Shown: in pieces, positions 1 through 5,854 of the stretch
How the letters are laid out: each line of letters starts with the position of its first letter
Position numbering within the stretch: the stretch's first letter is position 1
NCBI GenBank assembly: GCA_025450095.1
Contig: JANWID010000094.1
Location: forward strand, 1-5,855
Source: Bacteroidia bacterium
GTDB lineage: Bacteria; Bacteroidota; Bacteroidia; AKYH767-A; OLB10
Length of the DNA: 5,855 bases
Reading direction: 5' to 3'
Made by a program: the position numbers and the translations under genes
Notes under the pieces: generated by a model
What the model saw: the letters and a program-made list of their open reading frames with translations, nothing else
Databases searched by the model: none
Told to the model about the DNA's origin: nothing

Positions 1-1
1 G

Positions 2-1120
2 GGTTTAACCGGAAATACTAATTCAACGCAATCTACACTGATAGTTCCGTTTCCAACGAACCCGGATAGTTATTATATATTCACGACGGAGGATTGTGGA
101 GGCCCGTTTACTTATTCGGTAGTTGACATGACGCAGTCAGGCGGGCTTGGAACCGTTACGGTAAAGAATAATGGACTTTTAACAGCAGCAGCCGAAAAGC
201 TTACCGCAGTAAAAGCAATTAATGGAACGGATTATTGGGTAGTGGTTCACGAATACGGCAGTAACCAGTTTTTTGCATTTTATGTAGATGCCGCAGGAAT
301 ATCGTTTCCGTCTGTTAGTGCCGTAGGAACTACCGTTACCGGACTTGATTGCGCAGGAACCATGAAACTCAATCCGCAGGGAACCCAATTAGCAATGACT
401 ATGGAACAAAGCTGGACGTACGAACTTTTTGATTTCGACAATACAACAGGGATCGTCAGCAATGGAAGAATATTAGGCCCGATGAACGACTATACCTACA
501 GTTGCGAGTTTTCACCGAACGGGCATTATCTGTATGCTGTAGAGGATCCGTCGAACATTGCATTCCTGTATCAGTATGACGTTACGCTTGGAACTGCAAC
601 AGCAATTAATGCATCCAAGAATATTGTGGGTGTCGGAAACAGCCCTTTTAACTTCGGAACTTTACAAAACGCACCGGACGGGAAAATATATGTGGTGAGA
701 GAAAATAAAGATTCCCTTGGTGTAATTAATAACCCGGATGCATATGGATTAGCTTCCAATTTTGTGAACCAGGGATTGTCTCTGGCTGGACAAACCAGCA
801 CGCTTGGATTACCAAATTTTATTACTTCCGACTTTGATATTACTACTGGAATAGCAGCACAGGATCAGACTAATGAGGATTTTTTACTTTTTCCCAACCC
901 TGTAACCAGTCAATCCAAACTGACTTTTGAAAATGCTGAAAACGAAAAAATGCTGTTTAATCTTTATGATATAACAGGCAGAGTCATTGAATGCATAAGT
1001 ACTGATAAAAATGAAATAATAATAACCAACGGTTACAAGTCCGCAGGAGTTTATTTATTTGATCTTGTCAATGAAGAAACCGGTGAGTGTATGAACGGGA
1101 AAATTGTGATTGCACAGTAG
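2..1120 (+). CDS. Secreted propeller-like protein with T9SS type A sorting domain, 5'-truncated by the window edge
   Basis: The frame is open from base 2, so the ATG at 128 (residue 43 of the visible product) is internal. 372 residues are visible. The run after the edge (GLTGNTNSTQSTLIVP, then YYIFTTEDC and YSVVDM) matches the N-terminal half of a large group of Bacteroidota exported proteins, usually preceded by a signal peptide and a segment of very roughly 80-100 residues. That part should lie left of the window. Later segments (EKLTAV, DYWVVVHEYGSN, FSPNGHYLYAVED, APDGKIYVV, GLPNFITSDFD) are blade-like beta repeats of a propeller fold. From about residue 293 to the end is a T9SS type A sorting domain: FPNP, LYDITGRV, AGVYLFDLV and GKIVIAQ. 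By family knowledge this domain directs outer-membrane export and is then removed or anchored. The ligand or substrate is unknown. The gene lies 11 bases upstream of a second T9SS cargo gene with a closely related sorting domain, so the two are probably cotranscribed. Confidence 0.9.
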   Translation, partial: GLTGNTNSTQSTLIVPFPTNPDSYYIFTTEDCGGPFTYSVVDMTQSGGLGTVTVKNNGLLTAAAEKLTAVKAINGTDYWVVVHEYGSNQFFAFYVDAAGISFPSVSAVGTTVTGLDCAGTMKLNPQGTQLAMTMEQSWTYELFDFDNTTGIVSNGRILGPMNDYTYSCEFSPNGHYLYAVEDPSNIAFLYQYDVTLGTATAINASKNIVGVGNSPFNFGTLQNAPDGKIYVVRENKDSLGVINNPDAYGLASNFVNQGLSLAGQTSTLGLPNFITSDFDITTGIAAQDQTNEDFLLFPNPVTSQSKLTFENAENEKMLFNLYDITGRVIECISTDKNEIIITNGYKSAGVYLFDLVNEETGECMNGKIVIAQ

Positions 1121-1131
1121 AGAAAATTATC

Positions 1132-2826
1132 ATGAAAAATATTTTTAATCTTCACCTGGTTCTACTCTTTTTTCTGACTTCGATCCTTTATCCTCCGGGC
1201 TCCTATTCACAAACAGCTCCTCCGTTTGAATGGGCGACAAATTGTCTTGCTTATTATAATGGATCCATATCTTATGCTAATTATGGAACCGGAATTTGTA
1301 CGGATGAACATGCGAATAATTATACAACAGGTTGGTTCAATGGTACAATCTATTTTGATACTTGCACATTAAGTGCGGTTGGTCAGGAGAATTATTTTAT
1401 GGTAAGTTATGATTCATCAGGTAATTTTAGGTGGGCAAAACAATTTACAGGCAATGGTTCCGCGATGGCGACGGACATTGTATATGATCAGGCAGGACAT
1501 ATTTATACTGCTGGTGAGTTTGACGATTCTATTTCCTTCAATGGATTTAATTATTTTACAATTGGACAGAGAACCGGGTATTATATTGCACGGTTTGATA
1601 CTGCAGGTAATTTTCAATATGCTAAAATTTTCCAGCCTCTTGCAACGTATGGTTGGGTTTCGAATATAAGGTTAAGTGCCGACAATATGCATAATATTTA
1701 TGCAGTAGGGGGATATCAGGATTCATTAAAGATCGATGGCATCCTTACCAATTTTCCGGCAACAGATAATTTTTATTTTATAAAATTTGATTCTAATGGG
1801 TCAATGCAGATTTTAAAAAGCGGATATAGTTCTAATGCGAATAATCTGCAGATTACGCAGGATCTGCAAAGTCATATTTATATCACAGGCTCGGTTACAG
1901 ACACCATTCGTATCCAGTCGGTGACAATGACAGGAAGGGGCCTGTTTATAGCCGGATTTAATGAAACCGGAAATTATAAATGGATGAATATTTCCCCGGG
2001 TACTACTGTAACAGGAGCTCAGATTAAAACAGTTGATAACTTACTTTATGTAGGGGGGTGGTATAATGATTCGTTGCACATTGGCACAACAACATTTTAT
2101 ACTCCAACTATAACTCATAATACTTTTTTAGCTCAATTTGATACTGCCGGAGCATTTTATTGGGCAAAAAGAATGGATGTGGTGCAAGGGAATCAAATAC
2201 GAATTAATAGTATGGTTGCGTCCGGTAATTACATTTATGTCGCTGGTGAATTTACCAAATCCTTAATATTTAATGGTGTTCAGTATACATCAACTACTCC
2301 TATTAATACTGCGCGTGATCCATATGTTGCAGCCTATAGCAATTATGGCAATGAACTATGGTTTAAAGGCGCTGGCAGCTTTCATGATGATTATGGTTTC
2401 GATTTGGATATCGACAATGAAGAGAATCTATATCTTACAGGCTCCACACATTTCCCTTCTTATTTTGATAATATTGTATTAATTGATACAGGTGGTATCG
2501 GAGGGAATAATCCTGTTAATACATTTATTGCAAAAATTGGTAATAGTAATGTTGTTTCTGTTCCCGGCACTTCGTCATCCACGCAGGTCAGTATTTATCC
2601 CAACCCGCTTATTACACAGTCCAAAATAATATTTTCAAATCCTGGCAATAATAAATTTACTTTCACTCTTTCCGATATTACAGGCCGCACAGTAGAAGCT
2701 AACAGTACCGAAAATTCGGAAATCATATTATTCAAAGGCACCAAACCCGCCGGAGTTTATTTATTTAATCTTGTTAATGAAAAAACCAATGAGTGTATGA
2801 GTGGGAAAATTTTGGTGTGCGATTAG
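1132..2826 (+). CDS. Secreted seven-repeat beta-propeller (SBBP-like) protein with T9SS type A sorting domain
   Basis: The product has 564 residues. The ATG at 1132 is chosen because it opens directly on a signal peptide: MKNIF, a hydrophobic core at about residues 7-20, and probable cleavage near SYS-QTAPP (26/27). An in-frame ATG at 1087 would overlap the upstream gene and put 15 polar residues before the signal. I count seven repeats, with the aromatic W/Y (or I) of a W-A-K-like strand at residues 34, 101, 163, 227, 284, 344 and 410, spaced 57-67 residues. Each is followed by a D-x-x-x-x-I/L-Y-x-x-G strand, such as HIYTAGEF, NIYAVGGY and NLYLTGST. This is the layout of SBBP-type seven-bladed propellers. 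A Ser/Thr-rich linker (about 477-485) leads to a type A sorting domain at 486-564 (YPNP, DITGR, AGVYLFNLV, GKILV). The protein is exported through the Sec system and then T9SS to the surface or medium. The binding target is unknown. No catalytic motif is visible. The gene appears more AT-rich than its upstream neighbour and the DUF2851 gene. Confidence 0.9.
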   Translation: MKNIFNLHLVLLFFLTSILYPPGSYSQTAPPFEWATNCLAYYNGSISYANYGTGICTDEHANNYTTGWFNGTIYFDTCTLSAVGQENYFMVSYDSSGNFRWAKQFTGNGSAMATDIVYDQAGHIYTAGEFDDSISFNGFNYFTIGQRTGYYIARFDTAGNFQYAKIFQPLATYGWVSNIRLSADNMHNIYAVGGYQDSLKIDGILTNFPATDNFYFIKFDSNGSMQILKSGYSSNANNLQITQDLQSHIYITGSVTDTIRIQSVTMTGRGLFIAGFNETGNYKWMNISPGTTVTGAQIKTVDNLLYVGGWYNDSLHIGTTTFYTPTITHNTFLAQFDTAGAFYWAKRMDVVQGNQIRINSMVASGNYIYVAGEFTKSLIFNGVQYTSTTPINTARDPYVAAYSNYGNELWFKGAGSFHDDYGFDLDIDNEENLYLTGSTHFPSYFDNIVLIDTGGIGGNNPVNTFIAKIGNSNVVSVPGTSSSTQVSIYPNPLITQSKIIFSNPGNNKFTFTLSDITGRTVEANSTENSEIILFKGTKPAGVYLFNLVNEKTNECMSGKILVCD

Positions 2827-2893
2827 AGTGATTATGAAGAGGCCTTAATTTATTTTTAAATTTTTTTAAAACATTTCAATAGAATATTTTTAA

Positions 2894-2919
2894 TTTTTAT
2901 TTTCAAGTTTTTATTTTCA
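2894..2919. repeat. Two copies of a T-rich 12-mer at 14-bp period
   Basis: TTTTTATTTTCA occurs exactly at 2894-2905 and at 2908-2919, separated by AG. It sits in an AT-rich tract about 70 bases after the stop codon of the propeller gene. It may simply reflect slippage in low-complexity DNA, and no function can be assigned. Confidence 0.5.
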
Positions 2920-2974
2920 TTTTTTAACAGAATTTACGCTTTTTAGTTGGCATTAGAAATGCATCCCTGCAGCT

Positions 2975-3079
2975 TATCGTTCAGACGCAAACATTGCGTC
3001 CCTTTGACGTATCGTTCGGAGGCAAGCATTGCGTCCTTTTGACATATCCTCCGGAGGCAAGCATTGCGTCCTTACAATA
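2975..3079. repeat. REP-like array: three 35-bp units, each with a GACGCAA/TTGCGTC-type palindrome
   Basis: Three units begin with TATC at 2975, 3010 and 3045, giving an exact 35-base period. Unit 1 contains a perfect 7-bp inverted repeat, GACGCAA-ACA-TTGCGTC. Units 2 and 3 share 22 identical bases (3017-3038 and 3052-3073) and contain GGAGGCAA-GCA-TTGCGTCC. That is an 8-bp stem with one G-G mismatch at the same place in both, so these two copies are closest to each other. A weaker fourth copy may precede them: TGCATCCCT at 2960 is in phase with TGCGTCCCT at 2995. The array is GC-richer than its surroundings. By analogy it resembles REP-type intergenic palindromes. No transposase or REP-associated tyrosine transposase is present in the window. 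Confidence 0.8.
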
Positions 3080-3120
3080 ATCTGATTGATATCATTTATA
3101 ATTCTATCAACACATCTCAC

Positions 3121-3152
3121 ATTATCAAATTACCAAATTATCAAATTACCAA
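3121..3152. repeat. Perfect tandem duplication of a 16-bp AT-rich unit upstream of the DUF2851 gene
   Basis: ATTATCAAATTACCAA occurs twice, head to tail (3121-3136 and 3137-3152), and a third copy starts (ATT) before the match is lost. Each unit is itself two 8-mers, ATTATCAA and ATTACCAA, differing by one base, so the tract is a four-copy 8-mer array. It ends 40 bases before the start codon at 3193, where a promoter or untranslated leader would be expected. Whether it acts in expression or is a neutral slippage product cannot be told from the sequence. Confidence 0.8.
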
Positions 3153-3192
3153 ATTTTTCTCAAGTCTAACATTTTAAAACCCCCTTTTCAAA

Positions 3193-4479
3193 ATGAACGA
3201 AGATTTTTTATCCTTTGTCTGGAAGTACAGGTTGTACAATTCAGATTTAAAAACAACCGCTGGCCTTTCCGTTACGGTGATCCGGCCCGGTGAACAGCAT
3301 TCCAATGCAGGTCCTGATTTTTTCAATGCGCGAATTCGTATCGGCGATACGCTTTGGGCGGGCAACGTTGAAATTCATGTGCTGGCATCCGACTGGTACC
3401 GACATCATCACCAGACGGACAAATCATATAATAATGTAATCCTGCATGTGGTGTATGAGGCCGACACGGATATCATTACCGGCGACCAGATGGTAATTCC
3501 AACTGTTTCGCTCAGCGATCAGGCTGATGAAATGGTATTAAAAAAGTATAGTAGTCTGCGTGCTTCCAGAATGCAGATTCCCTGTGGGAACCAGGTTATG
3601 GAGATCGATCCGCGTCAGATCCACGCATGGATTGACCGAATGCTGGTGGAAAGACTGGAATATAAATCGGAACAAATCGAACTTGCTCTGCAGGTCAATA
3701 AAGGAGATTGGGAAGATGCATTTTACCAGCTCCTGGCACGCAACTTTGGGTTTCATGTAAATGCCGGTCCTTTTGAAATGCTGGCCCGGTGCCTTCCACG
3801 AAACCTGCTGCATAAGCATGCCGACCAGCTGCACCAGGCCGAGGCACTTGTATTCGGCCAGGCTGGCATGCTTGAAGGTGAATTTAAGGACGAGTATCCA
3901 TTATTGTTGCAACAGGAATACCGTTTCCTGTCAAAGAAATACGGCTTACTTCCGCTTGATGGTCATTTGTGGAAATTGCTGCGGATGCGCCCGGCGAATT
4001 TTCCAACCATCCGGTTGTCACAATTTACCAGCCTGGTTTGCTCGCAAAAGTTATCGCTTCAACAGCTCCTGCAGATTCATGAACCGGAAAAAATTCTGGA
4101 ATTGTTCGGAGTAAGTGCATCTCCTTATTGGAACAATCACTACCTGTTCGATAAAACCACGCGTTACCGCAGTGCCGGAATCGGAATTTCTTCAGTAAGA
4201 AATATTCTTATTAACACGGTCTCCCCGGTCCTGTTTTATTACGGAACCACCAGGGGAGAACATGTGCCTTGTGACCAGGCTTTTTCATTATTACGGTCGC
4301 TTCCTCCAGAAGAAAACCATATTCTTGATGAATGGAAACACATTGGCATGGTACCCGATTCGGCATATACCGGCCAGGCATTGCTGGGCCTGTTTACCAA
4401 CTATTGTTCTAAAAAAAAATGCTTAAATTGCAGCCTCGGAATAACTTTATTGAACAGGCAAAATGAACTCACTGGTTGA
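3193..4479 (+). CDS. DUF2851 family protein, function unknown
   Basis: The product has 428 residues, close to full length for this Bacteroidota family as I know it. Recognition rests on the N-terminal block: FVWKYRLY (8-15), RPGEQHSNAGPDFFNARI (31-48), WAGNVEIHV (55-63), SDWYRHHH (66-73) and YNNVILHVVYEAD (79-91). The order P41-D42, then E60-I61-H62 on a predicted strand, then H71-H73 and D76, recalls the core of PD-(D/E)XK-type nucleases. That comparison is my inference, and the usual lysine is a histidine here. The middle is mainly helical and charged. The C-terminus has a cysteine cluster, C405-x4-C410-x2-C413, followed by SLG, which could bind metal. There is no signal peptide or membrane segment, so the protein should be cytoplasmic. 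The ATG at 3193 is the first start in the frame and fits the conserved N-terminus. The last 17 bases overlap the PspC-like gene, implying coupled translation. Confidence 0.9.
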   Translation: MNEDFLSFVWKYRLYNSDLKTTAGLSVTVIRPGEQHSNAGPDFFNARIRIGDTLWAGNVEIHVLASDWYRHHHQTDKSYNNVILHVVYEADTDIITGDQMVIPTVSLSDQADEMVLKKYSSLRASRMQIPCGNQVMEIDPRQIHAWIDRMLVERLEYKSEQIELALQVNKGDWEDAFYQLLARNFGFHVNAGPFEMLARCLPRNLLHKHADQLHQAEALVFGQAGMLEGEFKDEYPLLLQQEYRFLSKKYGLLPLDGHLWKLLRMRPANFPTIRLSQFTSLVCSQKLSLQQLLQIHEPEKILELFGVSASPYWNNHYLFDKTTRYRSAGIGISSVRNILINTVSPVLFYYGTTRGEHVPCDQAFSLLRSLPPEENHILDEWKHIGMVPDSAYTGQALLGLFTNYCSKKKCLNCSLGITLLNRQNELTG

Positions 4480-4693
4480 TACAATTAAGACGTGGTTTGA
4501 AACACAAGCCTTTGGTATTTGCGAATGGTGGGGCGAAAAGCTCGATATCCAGTCATCTCATATCCGGATGTTTTTTATTTATACATCATTTCTTACTATC
4601 GGCTCTCCCCTTATTATTTACCTGATCATGGGATTTGTTATGAATCTCAGAAAACTTGTAAGGAGACAACGGGGAAGCATCTGGGACATGTAG
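4463..4693 (+). CDS. Short PspC-domain-like inner-membrane protein
   Basis: The product has 76 residues. After an amphipathic start (1-17) it shows the PspC signature: G18-I-C-E-W-W-G-E-K-L-D-I (18-29), H-I-R (33-35), then one hydrophobic span at about 36-60 (FFIYTSFLTIGSPLIIYLIM). A basic stretch follows (RKLVRRQR, 63-70) and the chain ends SIWDM. By the positive-inside rule the basic C-terminus should be cytoplasmic. The domain was first described in phage-shock protein C, a membrane-stress sensor that acts with PspA and PspB. No psp partner is visible here, so a stress-sensing role is only a family-based guess. Its ATG lies inside the end of the DUF2851 gene (17-base overlap), and the same gene pair is, to my knowledge, common in Bacteroidota. 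Annotation as a transcriptional regulator would be misleading, because no DNA-binding motif is seen. Confidence 0.88.
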   Translation: MNSLVDTIKTWFETQAFGICEWWGEKLDIQSSHIRMFFIYTSFLTIGSPLIIYLIMGFVMNLRKLVRRQRGSIWDM

Positions 4694-4739
4694 GGAATGA
4701 TGAATGATAAATAATAAATAATTTCATTTATTTAGTCAA

Positions 4740-4821
4740 TAACACTTAACTGGTAATGAGTATTGAATAAATTTTTATTCCTGTTTTCTTCCTACCCTTA
4801 TTCAATAATCAATAAGTGTTA
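4740..4821. repeat. Long imperfect inverted repeat in the spacer before the RmlD-like gene
   Basis: Two pairs of perfect arms are nested. The outer arms are TAACACTTA (4740-4748) and TAAGTGTTA (4813-4821). The inner arms are TATTGAATAA (4761-4770) and TTATTCAATA (4798-4807). The internal loop is 12 bases on the left and 5 on the right, and the apical loop is 27 bases, rich in T and C. TTATTCAAT recurs as a direct repeat at 4826-4834, giving an alternative partner for the inner left arm. The stem is AT-rich and has no following T-run, so it is a weak intrinsic terminator. It could be a remnant of a mobile palindromic repeat, or leader structure for the gene starting 42 bases downstream. Confidence 0.7.
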
Positions 4822-4863
4822 AATGTTATTCAATTTTTTATTTCTGTTCAACTAGATTTATAA

Positions 4864-5796
4864 ATGAAAGTATTGATCACCGGTTCAAATGGTCTCCTGG
4901 GTCAGAAGCTTGTTTATAAGCTGCGTGACCGGAATGACGTTGAAGTGTTCGCCACATCCAAAGGAGATAACCGCATTTTTGAAAAGCAGGGGTACCAGTA
5001 TTTTTCATTGGATGTTACCGACCGATCAGAAGTAAACAGGTTGATTGAAGAAATTAAACCGGATTGTTTGATCAACACCGCAGCAATGACCAATGTGGAT
5101 GCCTGCGAAAATGACAAGCCCGGATGCCTTGCATTAAATGTCGATGCGGTCAGATATCTGACAGAAGCCTGTCGCCCTTTTGGAACGCATTTCATTCACA
5201 TCTCCACCGATTTTGTTTTTGATGGTAAGAAAGGACCTTACCGGGAAGAGGACGTTCCGAATCCACTCAGCTATTATGCGGAATCAAAAGTGAACAGTGA
5301 GAATATTGTTATGAAATCAGGTCTGGATTATGCCATTTTGCGGACCATCATTATTTACGGAGTGGTGGATGATGTTCAGCGATCGAACCTGGTGTTATGG
5401 ACAATAAATTCTCTGGAAGAAGGTAAATCTATAAATGTAATCACCGATCAGTATCGGAGCCCCACACTTGCAGAAGATCTCGCCGATGCATGTATTGCTG
5501 CCGCTTTGAAACGCGCAAAAGGAATCTATCACGTTTCGGGTTCGGAACAGGACCTCGACAGTATCCTGAACCTGGTATTTAAAGTTGCAGGATTTTTCCA
5601 ACTGGATCATACCCTCATTAAACCGGTAACTTCATCACAGTTGAACCAGCCTGCCACCCGTCCTGCAAAAACCGGGTTTATACTGGATCGTGCAAGAAGG
5701 GAACTGGGCTATGAACCGCATTCATTCCTGGAAGGTTTGCGCATTATTTCTGAACAACTCGAAAAAAAAGCTCAAAAAGAAAAGCAAAAAAAATGA
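4864..5796 (+). CDS. NAD(P)-dependent sugar-nucleotide reductase, RmlD/RfbD-like (extended SDR)
   Basis: The product has 310 residues, near the usual length of about 290-300 for dTDP-4-dehydrorhamnose reductases plus a tail. The Rossmann dinucleotide motif is G7-S-N-G10-L-L-G13 right after the first strand (MKVLIT). Further family marks are LDVTD (49-53), KPDCLINTAAMTNVDACE (65-82), the active-site strand HISTDFVFDG (112-121, with T115) and the catalytic pair Y138-x3-K142 in YYAESK. RSPTLAEDLADA and RPAKTGF lie in the sugar-nucleotide half. By family, it reduces a 4-keto-6-deoxy sugar nucleotide with NAD(P)H in the cytoplasm. rmlA, rmlB and rmlC are absent here, so the exact substrate is not shown, and a more distant SDR role is possible. 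The C-terminus is a lysine-rich tail (KKAQKEKQKK) whose A-rich codons run into a hairpin over the stop codon. The ATG at 4864 is the only sensible start. No Shine-Dalgarno sequence is seen before it. Confidence 0.9.
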   Translation: MKVLITGSNGLLGQKLVYKLRDRNDVEVFATSKGDNRIFEKQGYQYFSLDVTDRSEVNRLIEEIKPDCLINTAAMTNVDACENDKPGCLALNVDAVRYLTEACRPFGTHFIHISTDFVFDGKKGPYREEDVPNPLSYYAESKVNSENIVMKSGLDYAILRTIIIYGVVDDVQRSNLVLWTINSLEEGKSINVITDQYRSPTLAEDLADACIAAALKRAKGIYHVSGSEQDLDSILNLVFKVAGFFQLDHTLIKPVTSSQLNQPATRPAKTGFILDRARRELGYEPHSFLEGLRIISEQLEKKAQKEKQKK

Positions 5797-5814
5797 CGGA
5801 AATTACTCCGTCAT
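5793..5814 (-). terminator. Hairpin over the RmlD-like stop codon; terminator-like on the minus strand
   Basis: ATGACGGA (5793-5800) and TCCGTCAT (5807-5814) form a perfect 8-bp stem with a 6-base loop, AATTAC. The left arm includes the TGA stop codon of the RmlD-like gene. Reading the minus strand, the stem is followed directly by a T-run (from the A-run at 5786-5792) and more T-rich sequence, a classic intrinsic terminator. On the plus strand the stem is followed by AAAAATCCTTTT, a poor tail, though weak bidirectional action is possible. This orientation suggests a gene transcribed leftwards from beyond the right edge. Confidence 0.6.
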
Positions 5815-5833
5815 AAAAATCCTTTTGAAACAC

Positions 5834-5854
5834 TGATTCTTTTTTATAGAATCA
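5834..5854. repeat. Short inverted repeat at the right edge
   Basis: TGATTCT (5834-5840) and AGAATCA (5848-5854) are perfect 7-bp arms around a T-rich 7-base loop. The window ends one base later, so it cannot be seen whether a T-run follows that would make it the plus-strand terminator of the RmlD-like gene. It could equally lie within the end of a leftward gene. Confidence 0.4.

Larger units (their letters stand above)
2827..3192. other. AT-rich, repeat-bearing intergenic spacer of 366 bases
   Basis: No credible gene lies here in either direction. The first 110 bases are very AT-rich, with a 14-bp repeated T-rich motif. The middle (about 2940-3079) carries GC-richer palindromic units with a 35-base period. 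The last part is AT-rich and includes a perfect 16-bp tandem duplication 40 bases before the DUF2851 start codon. I looked for the Bacteroidota promoter pattern (TTTG near -33, TAnnTTTG near -7) and saw no convincing match. I also saw no GC-rich hairpin with a T-run after the upstream stop codon. The promoter of the downstream operon must lie here or further upstream, but I cannot place it. Confidence 0.7.

Noticed and set aside
128..130. ATG as the start of the first gene
   Set aside because: The frame is open upstream to base 2 and the upstream residues fit the family (STQSTLIVP, YYIFT), so this Met is internal.
1087..1131. In-frame earlier ATG for the second T9SS gene
   Set aside because: It would overlap the upstream gene by 34 bases and add 15 polar, cysteine-containing residues in front of a clean signal peptide. 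The ATG at 1132 is the natural start.
2854..2871. Possible terminator hairpin after the propeller gene
   Set aside because: The arms TTTTAAA/TTTAAAA contain only A and T and the stem is weak. The sequence is low-complexity and not followed by a distinct T-run.
2975..3079. CRISPR array
   Set aside because: The period is only 35 bases with no unique spacers. The whole unit is repeated, and no cas gene is present.
3097..3102. TATAAT upstream of the DUF2851 gene as a promoter -10 box
   Set aside because: Bacteroidota use a different -7 element (TAnnTTTG), no paired -33 TTTG is correctly spaced, and TATAAT is common by chance in AT-rich spacers.
3538..3834. Minus-strand open frame of 98 codons opposite the DUF2851 gene
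   Set aside because: It is a shadow of a well-supported gene. Its translation shows no domain-like pattern, and the coding signal belongs to the plus strand.
3761..4114. Plus-strand alternative frame of 117 codons inside the DUF2851 gene
   Set aside because: It is rich in Cys, Arg and Trp in a way typical of out-of-frame translation, and the overlapping DUF2851 frame is a recognised family over its full length.
4713..4732. Possible terminator hairpin after the PspC-like gene (AATAAAT/ATTTATT)
   Set aside because: It is a 7-bp A/T-only stem with no following T-run, as expected by chance in such AT-rich DNA.
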